Shown: positions 50,809 through 60,109 of the stretch, piece after piece
How the letters are laid out: each line of letters opens with the position of its first letter
Position numbering within the stretch: the first letter of the stretch is position 1
Virus record (IMG/VR): IMGVR_UViG_3300030333_001364
Location: 1 to 64,000 of that record
DNA: 64,000 nt
Direction: 5' to 3' (one strand)
Source: a virus
The notes under the pieces: model-generated
What the model was told of the DNA's origin: nothing
The model's database searches: none
What the model saw: only the letters and a program-made list of their open reading frames with translations
Program-made: the position numbers and the translations under genes

Positions 50809-51854
50809 TGATAGGCAATTATTTTTACAACGAGACAGTTAGAAAGACCGTAATTGCTTTTGGAACTTTATTTAATAATATAAAGATCAAAAAGTTTGCG
50901 AGTGATGGTAAGTCTATAAGTCAGATCAAGGTACCCATAGCATATGGTCCTATACAAAGATTCTTAGCAAGAATAGAACAGCAATCAAATTTTGATGATA
51001 ACGTAGCAATCACACTGCCAAGACTATCATTTGAGTTGACTTCATACACATATGATCCTACAAGAAAGGCATCTCCTGTGCAGAAGTTTACCATGAAGTC
51101 TCCTAATGAGAAGGTAAAAATCAAGAAGATGTTCTTGCCAGTGCCATACGATATTGGATTTAGACTTAGTTTTGCTACCAAACAACAAGACGATGCTCTG
51201 CAAATCATAGAACAGATATTACCATTCTTCCAACCATCATATAATGTAACAATCAACATGTTGGAAGGTGTGGAAGAGAAAAGAGATATACCATTTACTC
51301 TGATGTCTACTACATTTACTGATGAGTATGAGGGTGACTACTCTACTCGTAGGTTTATACAGTATGATCTAGACTTTGTTGCTAAGACATACTTCTATCA
51401 AGAGGTTCCAACAGACGAGAACGGTATTATCAAGAAGGTTCAAATCGATTACTCTACTGCTATACGAGCACCAAGAGAACAAAGATACGTTGTCACACCT
51501 CAAGCAACTAAAGATTATAACCAAGATGAAACTGACAAACTTACAGAGTCTATCGATACGAAGAAGACTCTTATCAAAGTTACCTCTGGTGCATCATTCT
51601 CTACTGGTGGTTACATAGAGATTGGTAATGAAGTTATGCGTATCAAGGAGAAGGATTTGAACAACTTAGTGGTTGTTCGTGGACAGTATGGATCTAAGAT
51701 TGCAGAGCATAGCAAGGGTGATGTTATAAATCTTGTTAACGCAGTCGATTCTGACCTTATTGAGATGGGTGATACCTTCGGGTTCAGTGAGACTAGATCA
51801 TTCTTTGACGCTGATGGTCAAGAGTGGAGTCCCGCATTAGGTAATGACGTATGA
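50808..51854 (+). CDS. gp15: tail terminator/sheath-stabilising protein gp15
   Basis: 348 residues (T4 gp15 is 272). NYFYNETVRKTVIAFGTLFN and VPYDIGFRLSF...ALQIIEQILPFFQPSYNVTI match T4 gp15 (SFRRYATLMGDLFSNI, QIVEQILPYFQP). Gp15 caps the sheath and tube. Residues about 245-310 (KTLIKVTSGASFSTGGYIEI, RIKEKDLNNLVVVRGQYGSK, HSKGD) are an added module also seen in three baseplate proteins. Coupled to gp14 by TAATG. Confidence 0.9.
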   Translation: MIGNYFYNETVRKTVIAFGTLFNNIKIKKFASDGKSISQIKVPIAYGPIQRFLARIEQQSNFDDNVAITLPRLSFELTSYTYDPTRKASPVQKFTMKSPNEKVKIKKMFLPVPYDIGFRLSFATKQQDDALQIIEQILPFFQPSYNVTINMLEGVEEKRDIPFTLMSTTFTDEYEGDYSTRRFIQYDLDFVAKTYFYQEVPTDENGIIKKVQIDYSTAIRAPREQRYVVTPQATKDYNQDETDKLTESIDTKKTLIKVTSGASFSTGGYIEIGNEVMRIKEKDLNNLVVVRGQYGSKIAEHSKGDVINLVNAVDSDLIEMGDTFGFSETRSFFDADGQEWSPALGNDV

Positions 51855-52339
51855 CAAAAGATTATGATCCTTTAGATAAACAATCAACCACATTTAGTCC
51901 TATAGATGAAGCATTAGAAGTCAAAGCAACTGATGTAGTCAAACAATCTAAGAAGGTAAAGAAGGTTGATACTACACCTAGAGATGACTTTGAATATTCT
52001 CGTGCACAGTTATACAATATTGTAGAGAAAGGACAAGAAGCAATGAATGGTATCCTTGATGTGTGTCAAGATACTCAACATCCACGTGCATATGAAGTTG
52101 CAGGACAACTTGTCAAAGCAGTAGGAGATGTAACTGATAAGATTATAGACTTACAAAGAAAGATGAAGGACTTGGAGAAGGAAGATAAACCTACACAAGT
52201 TACTAATAACTCTTTGTTTGTTGGTAGTACTGCTGACCTACAAAAAATGATCAAGAAAGGATTAGCTGGTGCACCTGTGCCACAACCTAAAACTCCTAGT
52301 GTAGATCTAAGTTCCTTAGATATAGACAGGTCTCCATAA
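51851..52339 (+). CDS. gp16: terminase small subunit gp16
   Basis: 162 residues, same as T4 gp16 (164). RDDFEYSRAQLYNIVEKGQE, then HPRAYEVAGQLVKAVGDVTD and IIDLQRKMKDLE, is the central oligomerisation helix pair. NSLFVGSTADLQKMIKKGL matches the ATVFMGSPTEL part of T4. Gp16 forms the ring that regulates DNA cutting by gp17. ATGA coupling to gp15. Unusually, another gene separates it from gp17. Confidence 0.9.
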   Translation: MTKDYDPLDKQSTTFSPIDEALEVKATDVVKQSKKVKKVDTTPRDDFEYSRAQLYNIVEKGQEAMNGILDVCQDTQHPRAYEVAGQLVKAVGDVTDKIIDLQRKMKDLEKEDKPTQVTNNSLFVGSTADLQKMIKKGLAGAPVPQPKTPSVDLSSLDIDRSP

Positions 52340-52342
52340 ATA
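52335..52342 (+). promoter_or_regulatory. late promoter (CATAAATA)
   Basis: CATAAATA overlaps the gp16 stop and lies 21 bases before the next ATG. Seven of eight positions match the late consensus. Confidence 0.6.
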
Positions 52343-52363
52343 ACAAAGAAGATAGAGAGTGCC

Positions 52364-53068
52364 ATGGCTGACACATACGTAAAAAGTGATAGAAACAAAT
52401 GGGGTCTTCCAAAAGGATTGAAGTCTTCTGGTGGCGGGAAAAAGGATGGAGGAACAAGTCCTAGTGTTTTCAAGAAGGTGAGAGATACTCTGACTATGAG
52501 TTTTGATTATGAAAATCTTGATGAAGCGACTAGAAGAAATATAAAGAATCCTAAGTATAGAAATCCAGACGGGTCATTCAATAAAGAGAAGTATGATGCT
52601 GACAAGGGTAGTGTAGAAACAAAGAAGGGTGGTGGAAGACCACGTAAGAAGGGTGGTGCTATTGTAAAAACTCAAAGTTCATCTATAACACCAGCATCAA
52701 AAAGTGAAATAGTAAAGGCAGAACCTAAGGGTGAGATTACAAAATCTGAACCTAAGGGTGAGATAACAAAATCAGATAAGGGTGAGATAGTCAAGTCCAA
52801 AGGTGGAGCAATAGAGAAGAGCAATACTAACAAGGCAGAACCTGGCAAACCAAAAGATGATAAGATTAAACTTACCAAAACCAAACAAAGTTTAGGAGTA
52901 GGAAAAGCATTGAAGAAAGCAGGACCTTATGTCAAGGCAGCAGCAAAAGTAGCACAAGTTGCATACAAAGGTATAAGAGCTGTAGGTGGTGCGACTAAAG
53001 CATTTGATCCTAAGAACAAAGGATGGGAGTCATATATACAGAGAACTACTGACCATATAGTTGACTGA
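52364..53068 (+). CDS. Lys-rich repeat protein between the terminase genes, 234 aa
   Basis: 234 residues, strongly basic and mostly low complexity. KKGGGRPRKKGGAI has the GRP core of an AT-hook. After it KAEPKGEITKSEPKGEITKS and KGEIVKSKGGAIEKS form a tandem PKGEI(T/V)KS repeat, followed by a Lys/Ala-rich helix (GKALKKAGPYVKAAAKVAQV) and AFDPKNKGWESYIQRTTDHI. Sits between gp16 and gp17 with TGATG contact to gp17. DNA binding during packaging, or a protein carried into the host with the DNA, is an inference. Confidence 0.65.
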   Translation: MADTYVKSDRNKWGLPKGLKSSGGGKKDGGTSPSVFKKVRDTLTMSFDYENLDEATRRNIKNPKYRNPDGSFNKEKYDADKGSVETKKGGGRPRKKGGAIVKTQSSSITPASKSEIVKAEPKGEITKSEPKGEITKSDKGEIVKSKGGAIEKSNTNKAEPGKPKDDKIKLTKTKQSLGVGKALKKAGPYVKAAAKVAQVAYKGIRAVGGATKAFDPKNKGWESYIQRTTDHIVD

Positions 53069-54726
53069 TGCCACAAGCAAGTGACATATATCTTGGTAAT
53101 CCCAATCTAAAAAAGGCGAATACCAAGCAACAATTTACTGAAGAACAAATTGTTGAATTTATTAGATGTAAGGATGATCCAATATATTTTACAGAGAAAT
53201 ACATTCAAATCGTCAACGTTGACGAGGGACTTGTACCATTTAAGATGTACAAGTTTCAAGAGAAATTACTAAGAAGATTCCATAAGAACCGTTTCAATAT
53301 ATGTAAGATGCCACGTCAGACTGGTAAGTCTACGACTGTGGTTTCATATCTACTACACTATGCGATCTTCAATGATCAGGTAAACATTGGTATCCTTGCT
53401 AACAAGGCAGCAACTGCAAGAGACTTGCTTGGTAGATTACAACTAGCATATGAGAACCTACCTAAGTGGATGCAACAGGGTATCATTGCTTGGAACAAAG
53501 GATCTATGGAACTAGAGAATGGTTCTAAGATCATTGCAGCATCTACATCTGCATCTGCTGTTCGAGGTATGTCATTCAACATTATATTCTTGGACGAATT
53601 TGCTTTCGTTCAAAACCATCTGGCAGATGACTTCTTTGCGTCTGTGTATCCTACTATATCTTCTGGTAAATCTACGAAGGTTATAATAGTATCCACTCCA
53701 CATGGTATGAATCACTTCTATCGAATGTGGCATGATGCAGAGCGTGGTCAGAACGAGTATATTGCAACAGAGGTGCACTGGTCTGAGGTGCCAGGTAGAG
53801 ATAAGAAATGGAAAGAACAAACTATAAAGAACACCAGTAAGCAACAGTTTGCTATTGAGTTTGAGTGTGAGTTCTTAGGATCTGTTGACACTCTTATCAA
53901 TGCAGCGAAACTCAAATCACTGGTATATGAACAACCAATAGAGCAGAATGGTAAACTACTTGTATATGAAAGACCATTCAAGAAAAGAGATTATATTGTA
54001 ACAGTTGACGTAGCAAGAGGAGTTGGTAAAGACTACAGTGCTTTCATAGTTGCTGATATTACAGAGTTCCCATACAAGGTTGTGGCAACATATAGAGACA
54101 ATGAAATCAAACCTATGCTCTTCCCTTCTGTAATTGCAGATGTGGCAAAGGGATATAACAATGCGTATGTCCTATGCGAAGTAAATGATATTGGTGATCA
54201 AGTAGCATCTATACTATTCTATGATCTTGAATATGAGAATTTACTCATGGTTGCTATGAGAGGACGTGCAGGACAGATAGTTGGATCAGGATTCTCTGGT
54301 GTGAAGACGCAGTTGGGTGTCAAGATGAGTCAGGTAACTAAGAAGTTAGGTTGTTCTAACCTGAAGACACTGATAGAAGAAGATAAACTTACATTCTGTG
54401 ATTATAATATCATAAGTGAGTTGACTACCTTCATACAAAAGAGACAGTCATTTGAGGCAGAAGAGGGTTGTAATGATGATCTAGCAATGTGTTTGGTTAT
54501 CTTTGCGTGGTTGGTTGCACAGGATTATTTCAAGGAGATGACTGACTCTGACGTAAGAAAACGAATATACGATGAGCAGAAGAATGCAATAGAACAAGAC
54601 ATGGCACCCTTTGGTTTTATATGTGACGGTTTTGAGGAAATGGGAGGCGAAACTGTAGAATCAGATGGGACAGTTTGGAAGACAGATGAGTACGGGGATC
54701 GTGCCTATATGTGGGAATATCGCTAG
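53068..54726 (+). CDS. gp17: terminase large subunit gp17
   Basis: 552 residues (T4: 610). Walker A PRQTGKST at 82-89, Walker B IIFLDEFAF with D176/E177, and the STPHGMNHFYRMW coupling motif form the ATPase half. The nuclease half has VDVARGVGKDYSAF (D314), VLCEVNDIGDQV (E371) and NDDLAMCLVIFA (D471) as the metal-binding acidic triad. It powers DNA packaging and cuts the concatemer. Confidence 0.95.
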   Translation: MPQASDIYLGNPNLKKANTKQQFTEEQIVEFIRCKDDPIYFTEKYIQIVNVDEGLVPFKMYKFQEKLLRRFHKNRFNICKMPRQTGKSTTVVSYLLHYAIFNDQVNIGILANKAATARDLLGRLQLAYENLPKWMQQGIIAWNKGSMELENGSKIIAASTSASAVRGMSFNIIFLDEFAFVQNHLADDFFASVYPTISSGKSTKVIIVSTPHGMNHFYRMWHDAERGQNEYIATEVHWSEVPGRDKKWKEQTIKNTSKQQFAIEFECEFLGSVDTLINAAKLKSLVYEQPIEQNGKLLVYERPFKKRDYIVTVDVARGVGKDYSAFIVADITEFPYKVVATYRDNEIKPMLFPSVIADVAKGYNNAYVLCEVNDIGDQVASILFYDLEYENLLMVAMRGRAGQIVGSGFSGVKTQLGVKMSQVTKKLGCSNLKTLIEEDKLTFCDYNIISELTTFIQKRQSFEAEEGCNDDLAMCLVIFAWLVAQDYFKEMTDSDVRKRIYDEQKNAIEQDMAPFGFICDGFEEMGGETVESDGTVWKTDEYGDRAYMWEYR

Positions 54727-54740
54727 TAAGGACGCATTTT

Positions 54741-54748
54741 CATAAATA
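54741..54748 (+). promoter_or_regulatory. late promoter (CATAAATA) of gp18
   Basis: CATAAATA, 34 bases before the gp18 ATG and 14 bases after the gp17 stop. Seven of eight positions match the late consensus. Confidence 0.65.
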
Positions 54749-54782
54749 TCAGTAGTCATTGTATGTGGAGAAAGAAGTTAGA

Positions 54783-56972
54783 ATGGCACTTCGATTAGCA
54801 TCTCCGGGAATTTCGATAAGAGAAGTCGACCTAACTCGTGGTGGCGTAGATTTTAGTATCAACGTTGTCGGTGGTTTTGTTGGACCTTTTAGAAAAGGAC
54901 CGGTAAACGAAATTACTAGGATCAATAACGAGAAGGAGCTTGTAGATGTCTTCGGTTTACCAGGTGTTGGTACAACCGATTATCATTATGAGACTTTCAT
55001 GGCAGCATCCAATTACTTATCCTATGGTGGTAAGTTGGACGTTGTTCGTTGTAAAGGCGGTGACTTAAACAACGCTAACGCAGCAGTTGGATATGCATCT
55101 TCATCTATTTTATTGGTAGAAGGCAAAGAAGATTACTATAACAACAATGCGGACGATCTAAACTGGTATTGGTCATCCAAGAATCCCGGATCTTGGGCGA
55201 ACGAACTAAGAGTTGCAGTAATAGATAACGCTGTTGACCAAATACTTACCCCAACATTTACTGGTGGTAATATTGGTTCAGTTACAGTCGGTATGGGAGT
55301 TACACAACACCTCACTGGTCAAACAATCGGTGTTGGTACTGTAACAGCAGCAACTGGAATACTAAAAGGTATTGTTACTGGTAAGACAGCAACAACCGTA
55401 GACGTAAGAGTTGTAAGTACAGTCATAGACGGTACAGAAACATTACAGTCTTACACACAAAACTCACAGTTTGAGTTCAAGAACGGTACATCGCTTTACT
55501 TTGTAAACTCTAGTGGTAGTAACGTTGCATCAGCATCTGGTGGAACACCAACTATCGTAACTCAAGATTGGTACAGCACACAGAATATACTAACAAGTGT
55601 TGCTGACGGTGGAACTGATTTAGTTACACTGCCATGGAGAGCAGTACTAAACAAACCTAGAACAAACAATTACGTATCTACAAGAGACGGTGCCAACGAT
55701 GCATTGCACGTTGTCGTTGTTGACGCAAACGGTGCGGTAACTGGTGAGATAGGTTCTGTCATGGAGAAGCATGCAAACCTTTCTAAGGCAAAGGATTGCG
55801 AACAGTCTGGTGGTAGAGCGATATACTATAAAGACTACATTGCAGAAAACTCTGGATTATTATTTGCTGGTGTATCACTGGTAAATGGAACTGATGCGTT
55901 TAGAGGAACAGCACCTCTAGCATCTGGATTCAGTTCAGGAACTACAGCAGTCACAGCTGGTGCAGGAGCATGGGGTCAAAACGCTAAGAACATCAAGTTC
56001 AACTCTGTTGGTAATGTAAATTACGAACTAGGAGGAGGATTAGACTACACTGGTATTGGAGTATTCAATGCACCTCTAGGTGATCTACTCACAGCATACG
56101 ACAAGTTTGCAGATCCAGTAGATAGCGACATTAGATTCTTACTACAAGGTAGTGCATACAGAACAAAAGAAGAAGAGCAAGCAAAAGCAAATAAACTGAT
56201 ACAGATATGTGAAGGTAGAAAGGACTGCATCACATTCATATCACCAAACAGAGCATCACTTGTAAATGTAGCGAGTGCTGCGGATCAACTACAAAATGTA
56301 CTTGAGTTCTTCTCACCACTCACATCATCTTCTTATGCAATCTTCGATGCTGGTTACCAGTATGTTTACGATAGATTCAATAAGAAGTTTGTCTACATGC
56401 CTACATCAAACGATGTTGCAGGACTATGTGTAAGAACAGATAGGGACAACTTCCCTTGGTTCTCTCCTGCTGGTCAGGCAAGAGGTGGACTCAATTTTGC
56501 TATCAAACTAGCATTCAATCCTAGTTTGGACGCAAGGGATCAACTCTACTCAAATAGAGTCAACCCAATAACTAACAAACCAGGTGCAGGAATCATCCTA
56601 TTCGGAGACAAGACTGCATTATCTTACGAGAGTGCGTTTGACAGAATCAACGTTCGTAGATTGTTCATCACTATTGAGCAAGCAATCGAGAACGCTGCAC
56701 AAGCACAACTCTTTGAACTCAACGATGCAGGGACACGAAGCAACTTCGTAAATATCGTTGAACCATTCCTAAGGGATGTACAAGCTAAGAGAGGTATCAC
56801 AGACTTCTTACTTGTTTGTGATGAGACCAATAACACACCTGACGTTATTGACCGCAATGAATTCATTGCTGACATTTATGTCAAACCAGCAAGGTCAATT
56901 AACTTTATCGGTTTGACCTTTGTTGCTACACGTACTGGAGTTTCCTTCAGTGAAGTTGTAGGAACTGTATAA
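54783..56972 (+). CDS. gp18: tail sheath protein gp18
   Basis: 729 residues from the ATG 54783 (MALRLASPGISIREVDLTRG), chosen over an upstream TTG because GGAG precedes it. SPGISIREVD is the family N-terminus. FVNIVEPFLRDVQAKRGITD near the end is the conserved C-terminal sheath domain with ITDFLLVCD. T4 gp18 has 659 residues. The extra residues are in the Thr/Gly-rich middle (about 150-330), probably an outer surface domain. Contractile sheath around the tube. Confidence 0.95.
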   Translation: MALRLASPGISIREVDLTRGGVDFSINVVGGFVGPFRKGPVNEITRINNEKELVDVFGLPGVGTTDYHYETFMAASNYLSYGGKLDVVRCKGGDLNNANAAVGYASSSILLVEGKEDYYNNNADDLNWYWSSKNPGSWANELRVAVIDNAVDQILTPTFTGGNIGSVTVGMGVTQHLTGQTIGVGTVTAATGILKGIVTGKTATTVDVRVVSTVIDGTETLQSYTQNSQFEFKNGTSLYFVNSSGSNVASASGGTPTIVTQDWYSTQNILTSVADGGTDLVTLPWRAVLNKPRTNNYVSTRDGANDALHVVVVDANGAVTGEIGSVMEKHANLSKAKDCEQSGGRAIYYKDYIAENSGLLFAGVSLVNGTDAFRGTAPLASGFSSGTTAVTAGAGAWGQNAKNIKFNSVGNVNYELGGGLDYTGIGVFNAPLGDLLTAYDKFADPVDSDIRFLLQGSAYRTKEEEQAKANKLIQICEGRKDCITFISPNRASLVNVASAADQLQNVLEFFSPLTSSSYAIFDAGYQYVYDRFNKKFVYMPTSNDVAGLCVRTDRDNFPWFSPAGQARGGLNFAIKLAFNPSLDARDQLYSNRVNPITNKPGAGIILFGDKTALSYESAFDRINVRRLFITIEQAIENAAQAQLFELNDAGTRSNFVNIVEPFLRDVQAKRGITDFLLVCDETNNTPDVIDRNEFIADIYVKPARSINFIGLTFVATRTGVSFSEVVGTV

Positions 56973-56987
56973 TAGAGGAACCAAACA

Positions 56988-57623
56988 ATGGCACTAGATA
57001 GAAACATTTTTTCTATACCTAACAACGAGAGATCAATCGACTCTTTCAAATCAAGACTCATTGGTGGTGGTGCTCGTCCTAATCTATTTGAGGTTGAGCT
57101 AAACTTCCCTTCAGGTGTAGGTATATTCGACGATGAGATAGAGAACACTACTCATCGTATGATGATCAAAGGAGCACAGTTACCAGCGTCTAACATCGCT
57201 GAAGTCATTGTTCCCTTCAGAGGTCGTCAACTCAAGGTTGCAGGAGATCGTAGATTCGATCCTTGGACAATCACAGTTATCAACGATAACGATTTCAAAC
57301 TAAGAACAGCATTCGAGAGATGGGCAAACTACATCGTCAAAGTATCTGACGGTTCAGGAACCCTAAACCCTGCTGACTACTACACTGATTGGGTAGTAAA
57401 CCAGTTGGGTCGTGCTAACACAGATCTAAATGTAAAAGGAAAGGACAACCCTGCTGCATTACCTGTACTAAGACGCTACCAAATGGTTGGTTGCTGGCCA
57501 AGTGCAGTAAGCACAGTTGAACTATCTTATGATCAGGTAGACGCTGTAGAAGAGTTCCAAGTAACACTTCAAGTTCAGTACTGGACTGCTTATGATGGCA
57601 ATAATGCCGATTCTGTAGTATAA
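56988..57623 (+). CDS. gp19: tail tube protein gp19
   Basis: 211 residues (T4: 163). RPNLFEVELNFPSGVG opens the tube fold; MIKGAQLPASNIAEVIVPFRGRQLKVAG is the typical tube loop followed by FDPWTITVINDNDFKLRTAFERW. Ribosome binding site AGAGGAACC precedes the ATG. Polymerises into the inner tube inside gp18. Confidence 0.93.
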   Translation: MALDRNIFSIPNNERSIDSFKSRLIGGGARPNLFEVELNFPSGVGIFDDEIENTTHRMMIKGAQLPASNIAEVIVPFRGRQLKVAGDRRFDPWTITVINDNDFKLRTAFERWANYIVKVSDGSGTLNPADYYTDWVVNQLGRANTDLNVKGKDNPAALPVLRRYQMVGCWPSAVSTVELSYDQVDAVEEFQVTLQVQYWTAYDGNNADSVV

Positions 57624-57648
57624 TAGATAGAATACAAGTAGGAATATT

Positions 57649-59319
57649 ATGGCCAAGCTTTTTGGTTTCTCAATTGAAGACGACAATAAGAAGAAGAAAG
57701 GTATAATCAGCCCTGTTGCTCCTAATAACGAGGACGGTGCTGATTATTTTCTATCTTCGGGATTTTATGGTCAGTATGTAGATATTGAGGGAGTATTCAA
57801 AACAGAATTCGATATCGTAAAAAGGTATCGTGATATGTCATTGCATCCAGAATGTGATACAGCGATTGAGCATGTCGTAAATGAGGCAATCGTTTCTGAT
57901 ATGAACGATAGTCCTGTAGAGATAGACCTTGATAACCTAAACATAGGTCAACCATTAAAGAAAGTAATAAGAACCGAGTTCAAGAAAGTAAAAGACTTAC
58001 TAGAGTTTGATAAGAAGTCACACGAAATTTTTAGAAACTGGTATGTAGATGGTAGAATATTCTATCATAAGGTAATTGACGTACAGAAACCAGACGAAGG
58101 AATACAAGAACTAAGATATATCGATGCTCTCAAGATCAAGTTGATGAGAGTCAAACCTACTGATAAGGAGAAGGGTGTAGTTGCTATCCCTACACAAGAT
58201 CAGGGTACAGAGACAGTCAATAAAGACACAAAGGTAACAGAGTTCTACACATACTATCCACAAGGTGTAGCACAAAAGTATGGATCAGTTGCTGGTAAGG
58301 GTATAAGAATAGCAAAGGATGCTATATGCCATGTCCACTCTGGATTAGTAGACAGAAATAAGAAGATCACACTATCATATCTACACAAAGCGATCAAAGG
58401 TCTAAACCAGTTACGTATGATCGAGGACTCTCTCGTCATCTACAGACTGTCTAGAGCACCTGAGAGACGTATATTCTACATTGATGTAGGTAACTTACCT
58501 AAGGTCAAGGCAGAGCAGTATCTACGTGACGTTATGAGTAGGTACAGAAACAAGTTAGTATATGATGCAAACACAGGAGAAATAAAAGATGACAAGAAAT
58601 TCATGTCAATGCTCGAAGACTTCTGGTTACCAAGAAGGGAAGGCGGAAGAGGCACTGAGATCTCTACGCTACCAGGTGGACAAAATCTTGGAGAACTTAC
58701 GGACATCGAGTACTTCCAAAAGAAATTATATCGCTCACTAAACGTACCTGAGTCAAGAATAGGTGCTGACAGTGGATTCAATCTAGGTAGATCATCAGAG
58801 ATTCTAAGAGACGAACTTATGTTCAGTAAGTTTGTAGGTAGATTGCGTAAGAGATTCAGTGCACTATTCTTAGATCTATTGAAGACACAACTTATCCTCA
58901 AGAACATAGTTACACCAGAGGATTGGGAGAAGATGGCAGAGCACATACAGTTTGATTACTTGTATGATAACCACTTTGCTGAACTCAAAGAGACTGAGTT
59001 GATGAACGAAAGACTCAATCTTATGGTTGCTATTGAACCTTACATCGGCACATACTATTCAAGAGACTATGTGAAGCGTAAGATACTGCGTCAGACAGAT
59101 GAAGAGATAGAAGAAATGGCAGAAGAAATGGAAGAGGAGAACGCAACTGGTGTAGGTGTACCGCTAGAAACGCAGAATGCTATCATGCAAGGACAGATAG
59201 AGAACGGACAGATTGGTACTAATCAGAAAACAAATATGGGTAAAAATGGTAAAGACCCTGAGGTCAACGGGAAATCTACAGAAGCACCCGAATTAAACAT
59301 CAAGAAAGCTAAGATATAA
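57649..59319 (+). CDS. gp20: portal protein gp20
   Basis: 556 residues (T4: 524). FKTEFDIVKRYRDMSLHPEC, AIEHVVNEAIVSD, and GRIFYHKVIDVQKPDEGIQE are the known gp20 core. VYRLSRAPERRIFYIDVGNL-like IYRLSRAPERRIFYIDVGNL and SRIGADSGFNLGRSSEILRD near 380 follow. Acidic helical C-terminus (EEIEEMAEEMEEE). It forms the twelve-fold portal ring through which DNA enters. Strongly conserved in cyanophages. Confidence 0.95.
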   Translation: MAKLFGFSIEDDNKKKKGIISPVAPNNEDGADYFLSSGFYGQYVDIEGVFKTEFDIVKRYRDMSLHPECDTAIEHVVNEAIVSDMNDSPVEIDLDNLNIGQPLKKVIRTEFKKVKDLLEFDKKSHEIFRNWYVDGRIFYHKVIDVQKPDEGIQELRYIDALKIKLMRVKPTDKEKGVVAIPTQDQGTETVNKDTKVTEFYTYYPQGVAQKYGSVAGKGIRIAKDAICHVHSGLVDRNKKITLSYLHKAIKGLNQLRMIEDSLVIYRLSRAPERRIFYIDVGNLPKVKAEQYLRDVMSRYRNKLVYDANTGEIKDDKKFMSMLEDFWLPRREGGRGTEISTLPGGQNLGELTDIEYFQKKLYRSLNVPESRIGADSGFNLGRSSEILRDELMFSKFVGRLRKRFSALFLDLLKTQLILKNIVTPEDWEKMAEHIQFDYLYDNHFAELKETELMNERLNLMVAIEPYIGTYYSRDYVKRKILRQTDEEIEEMAEEMEEENATGVGVPLETQNAIMQGQIENGQIGTNQKTNMGKNGKDPEVNGKSTEAPELNIKKAKI

Positions 59320-59322
59320 ATA
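59315..59322 (+). promoter_or_regulatory. late promoter (TATAAATA), perfect consensus
   Basis: TATAAATA overlaps the gp20 stop and lies 24 bases before the gp67-like ATG. All eight positions match the T4 late consensus. Confidence 0.7.
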
Positions 59323-59346
59323 GGGTTAGCGTTACTTTAAATTATA

Positions 59347-59547
59347 ATGGACACCAATGAATTGCTAGACATGATGTCTTCAGATGAGGCTTCTTCATCC
59401 GAAGTTCATGATGCAATAAAAACCTTACTCTATCAGAAGAGTGCAGAGAGGGTGGATCAAATAACACCTACAGTCGCTGCTGCTCAGTTTGGTAAAGAAG
59501 AGGAACCAGCTGACGCTGTTGAATCAGAACCGCAAGAAGAGGAGTAA
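59347..59547 (+). CDS. gp67: prohead core protein gp67-like
   Basis: 66 residues with a helical N-terminal half (MDTNELLDMMSSDEASSSEV, IKTLLYQKSAE) and an acidic tail (KEEEPADAVESEPQEEE). T4 gp67 is also a small protein with a long acidic tail, made between gp20 and gp68/gp21, and is part of the prohead core. Assigned from position, size and composition, since sequence similarity is low. Confidence 0.65.
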   Translation: MDTNELLDMMSSDEASSSEVHDAIKTLLYQKSAERVDQITPTVAAAQFGKEEEPADAVESEPQEEE

Positions 59548-59548
59548 A

Positions 59549-60109
59549 ATGCCACAGGTATTAAATTTAGTCTCTGATCATGGAGAACTGAGTAGTAACG
59601 ATGCTACTACAGTTGCTTCTGGTGCAAAGGCTGTGAAAAGCGGTATTTTATACATTGCTTGTAGTTCCGAGAAAAAGTCAGGACACATCTCTGTATGTAA
59701 TACCATCGCCCAAGCGGGTGTAGGATCTTTTCACGTAGAGAAAGGTGGAGACTTTTTATATCGTTACGGACACCCCGCACACGCAAAGGCAGTGTCTGTT
59801 TCAAAAGCAAATCCATGTGTAATTACACTGGATAGACAAGATACAAAGTTCAGAGTTGGTGATTATGTTACCATGACTGGATCTTCCGTAGGTGGTTACA
59901 ATACTACCATTGCTCATAAAGAGATAACTGCTATACAGATACCACAGAGATCTAACGAATACACATGTAAGATCACTGTTGATGCGAATACATCATCTCT
60001 CGCTGACTTCACAGGTGAAGCAGAGTTGACTAAGACAGTTATTTTTAGACTGGCACCTGAAACATCAGACGGAAGTACAATGCATTTACACGAGGTAAAT
60101 CTAGGATGA
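59549..60109 (+). CDS. beta-rich virion or prohead protein, 186 aa
   Basis: 186 residues from ATG 59549 (MPQVLNLVSDHGELSSNDAT), chosen because GAGGAG lies just upstream. It appears all-beta (GILYIACSSEKKSGHISVCN, FRVGDYVTMTGSSVGG). It occupies the place of T4 gp68, but it does not look like the small helical gp68. A head decoration or structural protein is possible. The stop overlaps the gp21 ATG (ATGA). Confidence 0.65.
   Translation: MPQVLNLVSDHGELSSNDATTVASGAKAVKSGILYIACSSEKKSGHISVCNTIAQAGVGSFHVEKGGDFLYRYGHPAHAKAVSVSKANPCVITLDRQDTKFRVGDYVTMTGSSVGGYNTTIAHKEITAIQIPQRSNEYTCKITVDANTSSLADFTGEAELTKTVIFRLAPETSDGSTMHLHEVNLG

Noticed and set aside
56950-57625. TATAATAG boxes at the ends of gp18 and gp19 as late promoters
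   Set aside because: They coincide with the stop codon context and match the late consensus poorly, so they were not listed.
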